Source: Mycolicibacterium sp. HK-90
GTDB lineage: Bacteria > Actinomycetota > Actinomycetes > Mycobacteriales > Mycobacteriaceae
Length of the DNA: 64,000 bases
Assembly: GCF_030486405.1 (NCBI RefSeq)
Contig: NZ_CP129613.1
Coordinates: forward strand, 1,674,001 to 1,738,000
Direction of reading: 5' to 3'
Shown: piece by piece, positions 26,162-36,533 of the stretch
Numbering within the stretch: position 1 is the first letter of the stretch
Layout: every line of letters starts with the position of its first letter
The notes under the pieces: generated by a model
Seen by the model: only the letters and a program-made list of their open reading frames with translations
The model's database searches: none
What the model was told of the DNA's origin: nothing
Position numbers and translations under genes: made by a program

Positions 26162-26198
26162 ACGGTAGGCGAGCCGGCGCGGGTGCTCAACCCAATTT
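26162..26198 (-). promoter_or_regulatory. WhiB7-type promoter of erm
   Basis: Minus-strand -35 TTGAGC (26190-26185) and -10 TACCGT (26167-26162) are separated by 17 bp. An AT-rich AAATT (26198-26194) sits 3 bp upstream of the -35. An A/T stretch immediately before the -35 is the known mark of WhiB7/SigA-dependent promoters, and erm genes are known WhiB7 regulon members. Predicted start about 26154. Confidence 0.68.
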
Positions 26199-26236
26199 CG
26201 GTGACCGCCGACAGGACGCCGCACATTCACAGGAAA

Positions 26237-26266
26237 TGCCCAGGAGGCAATATTGCCCAGAAGGCA
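26237..26266. promoter_or_regulatory. Tandem palindromic operator upstream of the TetR gene
   Basis: Two near-identical 13-bp imperfect palindromes, TGCCCAGGAGGCA (26237-26249) and TGCCCAGAAGGCA (26254-26266), with centres 17 bp apart. Between them is the perfect 12-bp palindrome GGCAATATTGCC (26246-26257). It lies 24-53 nt before the TetR start and about 40 bp from the erm promoter. Probable autoregulatory TetR operator. Confidence 0.6.
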
Positions 26267-26289
26267 AACTTGCGTCTACCGTGTGGGAT

Positions 26290-26913
26290 ATGGCGCCGGG
26301 ACTGCGAGAACGTAAGAAGCTCGACACGCGAAGGGCGCTCAGCGACGCCGCGCTGACGTTGGCGTTCGAGCGCGGGCTGGAAAACGTCACCCGTGAGGAC
26401 ATCGCCAACCTCGCCGGCGTCTCGTTGCGCACGTTCACCAACTACTTCGCCGGCAAGTACGACGCGCTGGCGTATCGGCAACAGGAGCGGATGCGGCGCA
26501 GTATCGACATGCTGCGCACGCGGCCCGCCGACGAGCCACTGTGGACCGCCATCACCGAAGCGGTGATAAATCCGGTGGACGCCGACATGGCCGATGTCTA
26601 CGGTGTGGAGAACGCGCTGTCGACCCGTCAGCAGTTGGCCGAGGTCCGAAAACTGTTGATGATCCCCGAGATCCGCGACGCAACCTTCCGGGCCATGGTC
26701 GACGAGTGGGTCGCGGCGATCGCCGAGCGCACCGGTACCGACCCGCAGCGGGACATGTACCCGCGGTTGGTGGCCGCCGTCGTGCGCGCGGTCGGCGACG
26801 TCGCGATGGACGAATACGGAAATTCCGATCCGCCGGTGGCTTTCACGTCACTGCTGCGCAAGGGGTTCGCGGCGGTGGCCGCGGGCCTACCCGAACCAGG
26901 AGGTAAGCAGTGA
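26290..26913 (+). CDS. TetR-family transcriptional regulator
   Basis: 207 residues. N-terminal HTH (L-R-E-R-K-K-L-D-T-R-R-A-L, then V-T-R-E-D-I-A-N-L-A-G-V-S-L-R-T-F-T-N-Y-F) with a helical ligand domain of the mycofactocin/AcrR-like type (the A-G-K-Y-D-A-L-A segment follows the HTH). The ATG at 26290 was chosen; an earlier in-frame start would lie inside the operator repeats. It overlaps the monooxygenase gene by 4 nt (GTGA), so it probably represses its own operon, and the operator location could let it also affect the divergent erm. Confidence 0.9.
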   Translation: MAPGLRERKKLDTRRALSDAALTLAFERGLENVTREDIANLAGVSLRTFTNYFAGKYDALAYRQQERMRRSIDMLRTRPADEPLWTAITEAVINPVDADMADVYGVENALSTRQQLAEVRKLLMIPEIRDATFRAMVDEWVAAIAERTGTDPQRDMYPRLVAAVVRAVGDVAMDEYGNSDPPVAFTSLLRKGFAAVAAGLPEPGGKQ

Positions 26914-28451
26914 AAGATCAGGTAGACGTCGTCATCTCCGGCGCGGGCCCCAACGGCCTGCTGGTGGCCGGCGAGTTGGCCCTGGCCGGCGTCCGGCCGG
27001 TGGTGCTCGAGCGGCTGTCGGAGCCCAGTGCCGAACTCAAGGCCAATGGCATTGTCGGACAGGCGAACCGGGTGCTCGACCTGCGTGGTCTGTATCAGAC
27101 CCTCAGCGATTCCGACGCGGCTCCCGAGCCGATGGACGGCTACATCTTCGCGGGCATGCAGGTCCCGTTCGCCGATGTCGTCGACAACCCGATGTACGGC
27201 ATGCTGATCCAGCAGCCTCGGGTGGTGCGCCAGCTGGTGGAATGGGTGCAGGGCCTGGGTGTGGAGATCCGTTGGGGCCATGAGGTCGTCGACCTCGAGC
27301 CGGGTTCCGACGGCGTCACCCTGGACATCGCGTCGGCATCGGGCAACTACCGGCTTCCGGCCACCTACCTCGTCGGCGCCGACGGCGGCCGCAGCCAGGT
27401 CAGGAAGAAAGTCGGCATCGAGTTTCCCGGGCTGACCACCGACGTGATCGCCCGGGTGGCGCACGTCAGGCTGCCCGACGAGCTGCGCACCGGGCTCGGC
27501 GGCATCGATATCCCAGGTGTCGGCCGGATTCCGTTCGGGCACAACCGCTTCGACGGCGGCGTGCTCATCTACGCGGAATTCCAGCCGGGGCGCTCGATGC
27601 TCGGGACCATCGAGTACGGTTCCACCCTGCCCGACGACGCGCCGGCACTGACCATCGACGAACTGCGAGCCAGCGCCAAGCGGGTGATCGGTGCCGATCT
27701 GCCGATCGAGCCTCCGGACGGGCCCGGCCCACACGCATTGCGGCGGATCAACGGCCAGAACACCCGTCAGGCGGCGCAGTACCGCGCGGGGAATGTGTTC
27801 CTGGTGGGCGACGCGGCGCATGTGCACTCGGCCATGGGTGGGCCCGGGCTGAATTTGGGAATGCAGGATGCGATGAACCTGGGCTGGAAACTGGCCGCTG
27901 CCGTGCAGGGTTGGGCGCCGGCCGGCCTGCTGGACAGCTATCACAGTGAGCGGTGGCCGGCCGGGCAACGGGTGATGATGCACTCCATGGCGCAGGCCGC
28001 ACTGATGGCCTCCGGCCCCGAAGTCAGCGCGCTCCGCACGCTTTTCGGTGAGCTGCTCGCGACTCCGGATGGTTCCGCGCACATCGCCGGGCTGCTCTCC
28101 GGGTCCGACGTCCGTTACGACGTCGGCGACGAACACCGGCTGTCCGGATATTTCGTTCCCGATTTCGTGCTCGACGACGGCCGCCGGGTTGCGGAGTTGC
28201 TGCGCTCGGGCCGGCCGGTCCTGCTCGACCTGTCGGGTGGCAAGCACGCCGCCGCGGCGCAGGGTTGGCGTGATCGCGTCGATGTCGCGGTGTCGTCGGC
28301 CGACGGTCCAGCCGCGGCCCTGCTGATCCGGCCCGATGGCCATATCGCCTGGGCTGTGGACGAATTCACCGAGGCCGATCCGGTGCGTCTCCGTGCTGCG
28401 CTGGAGCGCTGGTTCGGGTGCGAAACGAGCCTGGCCGAGCTCAGCGCCTGA
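26910..28451 (+). CDS. FAD-dependent aromatic-ring-type monooxygenase
   Basis: 513-residue flavoprotein hydroxylase of the PheA/TfdB/RIFMO class (FAD_binding_3). Dinucleotide motif V-I-S-G-A-G-P-N-G-L at 9-18, the D-G motif G-A-D-G-G-R-S near 157 and the F-x-G-D-A-A-H-type segment L-V-G-D-A-A-H-V-H-S-A-M-G-G-P-G-L-N near 295-312. A thioredoxin-like C-terminal domain follows. Homologues hydroxylate phenols, polyketides or rifamycins. TetR coupling and an adjacent erm suggest detoxification of a polyketide-like drug, but the substrate is not evident from sequence. Confidence 0.88.
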   Translation: MKDQVDVVISGAGPNGLLVAGELALAGVRPVVLERLSEPSAELKANGIVGQANRVLDLRGLYQTLSDSDAAPEPMDGYIFAGMQVPFADVVDNPMYGMLIQQPRVVRQLVEWVQGLGVEIRWGHEVVDLEPGSDGVTLDIASASGNYRLPATYLVGADGGRSQVRKKVGIEFPGLTTDVIARVAHVRLPDELRTGLGGIDIPGVGRIPFGHNRFDGGVLIYAEFQPGRSMLGTIEYGSTLPDDAPALTIDELRASAKRVIGADLPIEPPDGPGPHALRRINGQNTRQAAQYRAGNVFLVGDAAHVHSAMGGPGLNLGMQDAMNLGWKLAAAVQGWAPAGLLDSYHSERWPAGQRVMMHSMAQAALMASGPEVSALRTLFGELLATPDGSAHIAGLLSGSDVRYDVGDEHRLSGYFVPDFVLDDGRRVAELLRSGRPVLLDLSGGKHAAAAQGWRDRVDVAVSSADGPAAALLIRPDGHIAWAVDEFTEADPVRLRAALERWFGCETSLAELSA

Positions 28452-28860
28452 GCGCGCGGCGCAGGACGCCGGGGTTTCGTACCAGCTTGGGCCCCAGCGC
28501 GAGCGCGAACACCGTGGTCGCCGGCCACGGCCGCAGGTGTGGGCGCAACCGACGGATCTGGCCGTGGTCGTCGAGTTCGAGCACGAGCGCGTCGGTGATG
28601 GTGGTGCCCGCGACCCGGCCGTCGCTGACGGCGACACGTGTTGCGCCCTCGCCGATGACCGGCTGCCAGGTCAGCTCCTTCAGCCCGCCGTACACCGTGG
28701 TGAGCAGCGCCCGAAGGTCGTCGTGACCACGGAAGACCATTCTTCCGGACAGTGGGGAGACGAGTTCTGCGTCCGGGGCCAGCGTCGTCATGAGTTGGTC
28801 GATGTCGTTGGCGCGGGTGGCCGCACAGAACGCGGTAACCGAGTCGGTGGTAGCTGTCAT
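28441..28860 (-). CDS. SnoaL-like / NTF2-fold protein
   Basis: 139-residue cone-shaped NTF2-fold protein (V-T-A-F-C-A-A-T-R-A-N-D near the start, then L-A-P-D-A-E-L-V-S-P-L and F-R-G-H-D-D-L). Family members are cyclases, hydrolases or ligand-binding proteins. The start at 28860 was preferred to an extension into the regulator operator region. Its 3' end overlaps the convergent monooxygenase by 11 nt, and it diverges from an HxlR regulator across an 83-nt region with a palindrome, making it the likely target. Confidence 0.8.
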   Translation of the reverse strand: MTATTDSVTAFCAATRANDIDQLMTTLAPDAELVSPLSGRMVFRGHDDLRALLTTVYGGLKELTWQPVIGEGATRVAVSDGRVAGTTITDALVLELDDHGQIRRLRPHLRPWPATTVFALALGPKLVRNPGVLRRALRR

Positions 28861-28911
28861 TCGCCGTGCCCTTCGCGTCGCTTGCGATTTGCAATCCACT
28901 TAACGCTAGTT

Positions 28912-28928
28912 CATTGCTAATTGCAATG
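28912..28928. promoter_or_regulatory. Candidate HxlR operator
   Basis: Perfect inverted repeat CATTGC-TAATT-GCAATG. Flanking it are related TTGCAATCCAC (28889-28899) and TTGCAATGGAC (28921-28931) elements. It lies in the divergent SnoaL/HxlR promoter region. Confidence 0.6.
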
Positions 28929-28943
28929 GACTAGGGTGGCGGT

Positions 28944-29474
28944 GTGCCCAAGCAGTCCTTCAGCGACATCGCGTGCTCGATCGCGCGGGCCGTCGATGTG
29001 GTCGGTCAACGCTGGACCCCGTTGATCCTGCGTGACCTGTTCGCCGGGTTGGCGCGGTTCGAGGACATCCGTCGGGACCTGGGTATCGCGTCGAACATCC
29101 TGGCCGCCCGTCTCGACGAGCTCGAAGGTCACGGGATCGTGGAACGCCGGCAGTACCAGAGCGCACCGCCGCGCCATGAGTACGTTCTGACCGACAAGGG
29201 GCGCGATCTCTATCCGGTGATCGTGATGCTGCTCGCCTGGGGCGACAAGTGGCAGACCGGCGCCGACGGGCCTCCCGCGCTACTCGTCCACACCGAATGT
29301 GGTTGCGTCACAACGGCAAAAGCGGTCTGTGTCGAGTGCGGTGGCGAACTCCGTGCCGACACGGTGAGCGTGACGGCCGGGCCGGGTGCGAGGCCCGGCC
29401 CCGGCACGGCCGTGATCGGGGAGTTCCTCCAGGGCACTCAGGCGAGCGTGGCCCCGATGCAGACCGTCACGTAG
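28944..29474 (+). CDS. HxlR-family regulator with C-terminal Cys-rich tail
   Basis: 176 residues. The HxlR winged helix spans about 8-100: C-S-I-A-R-A-V-D-V-V-G-Q-R-W-T-P-L-I-L-R-D, then F-E-D-I-R-R-D-L-G-I-A-S-N-I-L-A-A-R-L. After it comes an extra segment with E-C-G-C and C-V-E-C-G-G (about 116-133), which looks like a small zinc or redox site present in a subset of the family. GTG start. Its last 37 nt overlap the convergent methyltransferase gene. Confidence 0.88.
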   Translation: MPKQSFSDIACSIARAVDVVGQRWTPLILRDLFAGLARFEDIRRDLGIASNILAARLDELEGHGIVERRQYQSAPPRHEYVLTDKGRDLYPVIVMLLAWGDKWQTGADGPPALLVHTECGCVTTAKAVCVECGGELRADTVSVTAGPGARPGPGTAVIGEFLQGTQASVAPMQTVT

Positions 29475-30166
29475 GGCAGCGCCAGCCCCGACGAATTGGC
29501 CAGCGCCGGATGGGTGGCCAGCAGTTCGCGGACCTGTTCCAAGGTGCGGGTGCGCACCTGTTCGGGTGAGGTGATGCAGTAGCTGCGGGAGGCCACCAGA
29601 TCGATGAGTGCCTGGGGCGTCAGGTAACTCGTCCACTCCACCTGGTGACGCTCGATCTCGCCGAACGGGGCGGCCAGGGTCACCTCGTTGTTGAACGGAT
29701 CGTGCTCGGGACCGATGATGTGGCCCAGATCCTTCACCCAGCCCAACCGCTCGTCGCGAGTGTTCCACACCAGCCCGAGCCGGCCGCCGGGGCGCAGCAC
29801 CCGGCTGACTTCCTTCACCGCCCGCTCGGGGTCGAACCAGTGCCAGGCCTGCGCCACCAGGACCGCGTCGACGCTGTTGTCGGCCAACGGGATCTCCTCG
29901 GCGGTGCCCAGCAGCGCCGGGGTGTCCGGCAATGAGTTGGACAGCAGCTCAAGCATTTCCGGGATGGGGTCGACGGCGATGACATCCAGGCCGCGCTCGA
30001 CCAGCCGGGTGGTCAGCTTGCCGGTGCCCGCGCCGAGGTCCAGCACGTCGTGGGCACCGTCGGGCAGCAGCCAGTCGATCGCCTCCGGCGGATACGACGG
30101 CCGGCCGCGTTCGTATGCCGCGGCTTCTGAGCCGAAGGACAGGGAACGCTGCTTGGGCGAGTTCAC
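29438..30166 (-). CDS. SAM-dependent methyltransferase (class I)
   Basis: 242-residue class I methyltransferase. SAM-binding motif [10 protein letters not shown] near residues 40-49, I-A-V-D-P acidic turn near 63, and [10 protein letters not shown] near 108, typical of methyltransf_11 proteins. It overlaps metX by 4 nt and is the last gene of the metY-metX operon, as in M. tuberculosis (Rv3342, from memory). Substrate unknown; its position suggests use or turnover of SAM. Confidence 0.88.
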   Translation of the reverse strand: MNSPKQRSLSFGSEAAAYERGRPSYPPEAIDWLLPDGAHDVLDLGAGTGKLTTRLVERGLDVIAVDPIPEMLELLSNSLPDTPALLGTAEEIPLADNSVDAVLVAQAWHWFDPERAVKEVSRVLRPGGRLGLVWNTRDERLGWVKDLGHIIGPEHDPFNNEVTLAAPFGEIERHQVEWTSYLTPQALIDLVASRSYCITSPEQVRTRTLEQVRELLATHPALANSSGLALPYVTVCIGATLA

Positions 30167-31293
30167 TGCTGTGCCAACTCCAGTGTGCGGCGGATCAACT
30201 TGCCCACCACCTCCGTCTCGACCAGGAATCCGTCGTGGCCGTACGCCGAGTCGACGACGTCCAGGCCGCTACAGCCGGGCAGCAACTCCGCCAGCTCTTG
30301 CTGGAGCCGGATCGGGTACAGCCGGTCGGAGGTGATCCCGCCGACGATCACCGGCACCGGGCAACTGCGCAGCGCGGCGTCCACCCCGCCCCGGCCCCGG
30401 CCCACGTCGTGCGTGGACAGCGCATCGGACAGGGTCACGTAGGTCCCCGGGTCGAACCGGGCCGCCAGCTTGCCGCCCTGGTACTCCAGGTAGCTCTGCA
30501 CGCCGTACCGGCCGCCGGTGGTCGGATCTTCGTCGCCCTGCGCGTCGTTCGCGAACCGGTCGTCGAGTTCTTCCTCGCCGCGGTAGGTCAGGTGCGCGAA
30601 GCGCCGCGCGATCTCCATGCCCGCCACCGGTGCCCGGTCGGTGTCGTAGTAGTCCCCGCCCTGCCAGTCCGGATCGGCCTTGATGGCGGCCACCTGCGTG
30701 CTCTGGGTGCCGATCTGATCGGCGGTGGCACGGGCTCCGACGGCCAGGACAAGTCCGGCTCGCACCTCGTCGGGGTGCCCGACGAGCCATTCCAGCGCCC
30801 GGGCTCCGCCCATCGAGCCGCCGACCACCGCAGCCACCTCGGTGATGCCGAACGCGGCCAGGGCGGCCCGGTCGGCCTCGACCTGGTCCCGGATGGTGAT
30901 CTGGGGAAAGCGTGAGCCCCAAGGCTTTCCGTCGGGCGCGAGCGAGCCGGGACCGGTGGATCCGCGGCAGCCGCCGAGGACGTTCGTCGAGATCGCGCAC
31001 CACTGGTCGGTGTCGATCGGGGCGCCGGGACCGGCCACCCCGTCCCACCAGCCCGCGGTCGGGTGACCGTCTCCGGCCGGCCCCGTCACGTGAGAGTCGC
31101 CGGTCAGTGCGTGCAGCACCATCACCACGTTGTCACGCGCGGGGGACAGCTCGCCCCAGCGCTGTACGGCGATCGACACGTCAGGAAGGACGGTGCCGTT
31201 CTCCAGCGTCAGTGCACCGATGTGCACCACGCTGATCTCGCCTTCGGCGGGCAACGGGAGGGTGGACACGGCTGGTTCTTCGGTGATCGTCAT
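30163..31293 (-). CDS. metX: Homoserine O-acetyltransferase MetX
   Basis: Acetylates homoserine from acetyl-CoA in methionine synthesis. 376-residue alpha/beta-hydrolase-fold enzyme: nucleophile elbow V-G-G-S-M-G-G near residue 160, with the C-terminal catalytic Asp in I-V-G-G-I-T-S-D and the His in the S-A-Y-G-H-D-G-F motif near 350. It lies 20 nt downstream of metY on the minus strand, under the same SAM-IV riboswitch. Confidence 0.96.
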   Translation of the reverse strand: MTITEEPAVSTLPLPAEGEISVVHIGALTLENGTVLPDVSIAVQRWGELSPARDNVVMVLHALTGDSHVTGPAGDGHPTAGWWDGVAGPGAPIDTDQWCAISTNVLGGCRGSTGPGSLAPDGKPWGSRFPQITIRDQVEADRAALAAFGITEVAAVVGGSMGGARALEWLVGHPDEVRAGLVLAVGARATADQIGTQSTQVAAIKADPDWQGGDYYDTDRAPVAGMEIARRFAHLTYRGEEELDDRFANDAQGDEDPTTGGRYGVQSYLEYQGGKLAARFDPGTYVTLSDALSTHDVGRGRGGVDAALRSCPVPVIVGGITSDRLYPIRLQQELAELLPGCSGLDVVDSAYGHDGFLVETEVVGKLIRRTLELAQQ

Positions 31294-31313
31294 GCCGGAC
31301 TTCTCTCGCCGTC

Positions 31314-32645
31314 CTACACCGTCGCCGCAGTCTGCGGCACGCCGCTGAACGGACGGGCAGCGGCGAACCCCTGCTCCAGGTCGGCCAGGATGTCGTCGAT
31401 TCCCTCGATACCGACGGCCAGCCGCACCAGGCCGGGAGTGACTCCGGTGGTCAGCTGCTCCTCCGGGGTCAGCTGGGCGTGGGTGGTCGATGCGGGGTGG
31501 ATCACCAGGGACCGCACGTCGCCGATGTTGGCCACGTGGCTGTGCAGCGTCAGCGCGTTGACGAAAGCCTTACCCGCTTCGATGCCGCCGGCCAGTTCGA
31601 ACGCCAGCACCGCGCCGGTGCCCTTCGGGGCGATGGTGCGGCCCAGCTCGAACCAGGGCGAGGTGGGAAGCCCGGCGTAGTTCACCGAGGTCACGCCGTC
31701 GTGCCCGGCCAGGAACTCGGCGACGCGTTGCGCATTCTCCACGTGGCGTTCAACCCGCAGTGACAGCGTTTCTAATCCCTGCGCGATGAGGAAGGCGTTG
31801 AAAGGGGAGACGGCGCTACCCAAATCGCGCAGCAGCTGCACGCGTGCCTTCAACGCATACGCCGGCGCACCGAGCTCGGCGAACACCACTCCGTGGTAGC
31901 TGGGGTCGGGTGTGGTGAACCCGGGATGACGGCCCTGTGTCCAGTCGAAGGTGCCGCCGTCGACGATCACCCCGGCGATGGCCGAACCGTGGCCGCCCAG
32001 GTACTTGGTTGCCGAGTGCACGACGATGTCGGCGCCCAGCGCGATGGGCTGGATCAGGTACGGCGTGGCGATGGTGTTGTCGACGATCAGCGGGACCCCG
32101 TTGTCGTGTGCCACGGCCGACACGTTCGGGATGTCGAGGATGTCGATCTGGGGGTTGGAGATGGTCTCGGCGAAGAACGCCTTGGTGTTCGGCCGCACCG
32201 CGGCCCGCCACGAGTCCAGATCGTCGGGGTTCTCCACGAAGCTGACCTCGATACCGAGCTTGGGCAGCGTGTAGTGGAACAGGTTGTACGTGCCGCCGTA
32301 CAACCTGGGGCTGGACACGATGTGGTCACCGGCGCCGGCCAAGTTGAGGATCGCGAACGTCTCGGCGGCCTGGCCCGAGGACAGCAGCAGTGCGGCCACG
32401 CCGCCTTCGAGGGCGGCGATGCGCTGCTCGACGACGTCGGTCGTGGGGTTGCCGATGCGGGTGTAGATGTTGCCCGGCTCGGCCAGCCCGAACAGGGCGG
32501 CGGCATGGTCGGTGCTGTCGAAGGTGTAGGACGTGGTCTGGTAGATCGGCAGGGCGCGGGCATTGGTGGCGCTGTCCGGGGTCTGCCCGGCGTGGACCTG
32601 CTTGGTTTCGAACGACCAGGTGGCGACAATTTCGGGGTTTGTCAT
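31314..32645 (-). CDS. metY: O-acetylhomoserine sulfhydrylase MetY (annotated metC in M. tuberculosis)
   Basis: PLP enzyme of the Cys/Met-metabolism family that makes homocysteine from O-acetylhomoserine and sulfide. 443 residues; the PLP lysine is in [11 protein letters not shown] near residue 215. The N-terminus T-K-Q-V-H-A-G and R-I-G-N-P-T near 63 are typical. A ribosome binding site AGAGGAG precedes the ATG. The long 5' leader contains the SAM-IV aptamer, so the operon is repressed when SAM is high. Confidence 0.95.
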   Translation of the reverse strand: MTNPEIVATWSFETKQVHAGQTPDSATNARALPIYQTTSYTFDSTDHAAALFGLAEPGNIYTRIGNPTTDVVEQRIAALEGGVAALLLSSGQAAETFAILNLAGAGDHIVSSPRLYGGTYNLFHYTLPKLGIEVSFVENPDDLDSWRAAVRPNTKAFFAETISNPQIDILDIPNVSAVAHDNGVPLIVDNTIATPYLIQPIALGADIVVHSATKYLGGHGSAIAGVIVDGGTFDWTQGRHPGFTTPDPSYHGVVFAELGAPAYALKARVQLLRDLGSAVSPFNAFLIAQGLETLSLRVERHVENAQRVAEFLAGHDGVTSVNYAGLPTSPWFELGRTIAPKGTGAVLAFELAGGIEAGKAFVNALTLHSHVANIGDVRSLVIHPASTTHAQLTPEEQLTTGVTPGLVRLAVGIEGIDDILADLEQGFAAARPFSGVPQTAATV

Positions 32646-32710
32646 GGCTGGGGTGTCTCCTCTGTGAGGGGATGTAGAAGGTAGGGGCGCGGTCGGCTAC
32701 CGGACGGTCG

Positions 32711-32733
32711 GCTCGTCGTCTAGGACGACGGGC
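32711..32733 (-). promoter_or_regulatory. Hairpin between SAM-IV aptamer and metY
   Basis: 10-bp stem (one G-U pair): GCTCGTCGTC / GACGACGGGC around a TAG loop, 66 nt before the metY start. Placed in the leader after the aptamer, it may be the expression platform (terminator without U-tract) or a transcript-stabilising stem. Confidence 0.5.
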
Positions 32734-32813
32734 GAACATCGACAGTTCATCGACACATACACATGGCTGGCCTCCATCAGGTTTCCCTGTCTGTCTGGGG
32801 GCCCGTACCTTCG

Positions 32814-32936
32814 GACCCGCGCTTGCCTTGCAGCCGGTTACGGCTACTCAACCTGGTCATCACCCGGGGCACCCCACCGCGGTTGGAGGGTTGCCGGCCA
32901 GCAAGCCGGGGCTTGATGCTGGCACTCATGACCGGC
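32814..32936 (-). ncRNA. SAM-IV riboswitch (metY leader)
   Basis: Read on the minus strand, the region has the SAM-I/SAM-IV core: P1 GGTCAT (32933-32928) pairing with ATGACC (32860-32855), the GCCAGC...GCTGGC hairpin with CCCCGG loop, the conserved CCGGCAACCCTCC segment and GCGGTGGGGTGCCCCGGGTGA. After P1 comes an AGCCG-TAAC-CGGCT hairpin and a pseudoknot-type tail, the feature separating SAM-IV from SAM-I. SAM-IV upstream of this gene is established in mycobacteria. The surrounding gene-free stretch 32646-33212 holds only this leader and the icd promoter region. Confidence 0.92.
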
Positions 32937-33072
32937 CTGCAGCTTATCGCAACGCGCTGAGCCCGTGCCAGTCGGTTGCGCGGGTGTTTGCCGGTGTTGC
33001 GTGGCCGGGACTGGAACACGTTCACTTCGGCGAGGCTCGCGGGGGTGGCGGACGGCCGGGCGTAACCCAAAG

Positions 33073-33086
33073 TTACTGGTCAGTAA
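33073..33086. promoter_or_regulatory. Palindrome upstream of isocitrate dehydrogenase
   Basis: TTACTG-GT-CAGTAA, a perfect inverted repeat in an otherwise GC-rich area, 127 nt before the icd start. The form suits a TetR-type operator, but no regulator gene is adjacent. Confidence 0.45.
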
Positions 33087-33212
33087 TGAAAGCTGCTCCT
33101 TCGCGGTGGTCCGCGCCCTTGTAGTCTGGCCCGCGATACAGAGAGCAGCGAATAACCGCGGGTGACAACGAGTGATCCTCGTCGTTCCCAGACTGACGCC
33201 GGGAGAGCAACC

Positions 33213-35453
<2,241 letters not shown>

Positions 35454-35459
35454 TCAGCA

Positions 35460-35498
35460 AGTCGGGGCGGCACCGGGTATCCCGGGGCCGCCCCGACT
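35460..35498 (+). terminator. Terminator after icd
   Basis: 12-bp perfect stem AGTCGGGGCGGC / GCCGCCCCGACT (35460-35471, 35487-35498) with an internal CCGGG-TAT-CCCGG hairpin in the loop, 6 nt after the icd stop. Confidence 0.88.
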
Positions 35499-35610
35499 GC
35501 TGTCGGTGGGCGGCGTCGCTTTCTACCGCAGGGCGGCAATCCGCGAACGCGGGCGACCGTGGTGCAGAAAACGGCAGAGCGGCTGTCGCCACCAGCGCTC
35601 CGAACGCTAC

Positions 35611-36474
35611 CTAGCCCGTCGCCCGGGCTTGGCCGATGTGTGGGTCGACGAATTCGGTGATCACCTGAGTGATGGTGTCGGGTGCCTCGAACATCGGCAC
35701 GTGCCCCACTCCCTTCAGCGTCTTCACCACCGCGTCCGGCGCGAGGTTGGCGGTGAAATGCCGGGTGAACCGCGGTGCGGGAAGCACGCGGTCCTTCTCA
35801 CAGATCACCAGTTGGGTCGGGGTCCGCGAGTTCTTGATCTCCATCAGGCCGGCCGTGGTCAGTGCCTTGACCATGAGCTTGAAGTAGGCCGGGCAGTGCG
35901 CCAGGTCCTCGATCAGATCGCGACGGTCGCTGTCGTTGAGCACGTCGGGTGTCGCGCTCACGGCCAGATATGAGATCTGCTTGGTCAGTGGGAGTTTCAG
36001 CAGCTGCTGCCGCAACACCGCGGTGGACAGCACCACCGGCAGCGCGGCCATGAACTTCGCGATGATCTCGTACTTCGCCGGCGTGAACCGCGACCAGCCG
36101 CCCGCGGGGGCGATGCCGGTCAGCGTGCGGGCCCGGCCGCGCCGTTCGAGCTCGAAGGCCACCCAGCCGCCCAGGGAATTGCCGACGATGTGCGCCGTGC
36201 ACCAGCCCAATTCGTCGAGCCGGCGTTCGACGTCGTCGGCGAGTGTCGCGACGTCGAGGAGAACGGGTGCGTGCGCGCCGCCGTGGTGGCCGGCCATGGT
36301 GGGGGCGAACACCTCGTAGCGGCCGGTCTGGGCGAGTTGCGGTGCGACGTACTTCCACACGCTCTGCGACAACAGGAACGGGTGCAGCAGCAGGATCGGT
36401 TCCTTCTGCACACTGTCGGCACCGCCGACGAAACCCAGGTGGATGGGAGCGCGTTCAGCCATGTCGCCAGACAT
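35611..36474 (-). CDS. Alpha/beta-hydrolase
   Basis: 287-residue alpha/beta-hydrolase fold protein. Oxyanion segment L-L-L-H-P-F-L-L-S near residue 30, nucleophile elbow V-G-N-S-L-G-G-W near 100-107, acidic residue in V-I-C-E-K-D-R-V near 235 and catalytic His in K-G-V-G-H-V-P near 262. Substrate unknown. Start at 36474 (M-S-G-D-M-A-E-R); ATG 36462 is an alternative. It diverges from xthA with 59 nt between starts. Confidence 0.85.
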   Translation of the reverse strand: MSGDMAERAPIHLGFVGGADSVQKEPILLLHPFLLSQSVWKYVAPQLAQTGRYEVFAPTMAGHHGGAHAPVLLDVATLADDVERRLDELGWCTAHIVGNSLGGWVAFELERRGRARTLTGIAPAGGWSRFTPAKYEIIAKFMAALPVVLSTAVLRQQLLKLPLTKQISYLAVSATPDVLNDSDRRDLIEDLAHCPAYFKLMVKALTTAGLMEIKNSRTPTQLVICEKDRVLPAPRFTRHFTANLAPDAVVKTLKGVGHVPMFEAPDTITQVITEFVDPHIGQARATG

Positions 36475-36533
36475 TAAGGTGATACCGCCGGTACCGCAAG
36501 GGGCCTGTCGGTGCGGATCGGTAGGGTCTGGGC

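Noticed and set aside
26628..28637. 669-codon open frame antisense to TetR and the monooxygenase
   Set aside because: Shadow of two well-supported genes; no family motif, and it spans a gene boundary.
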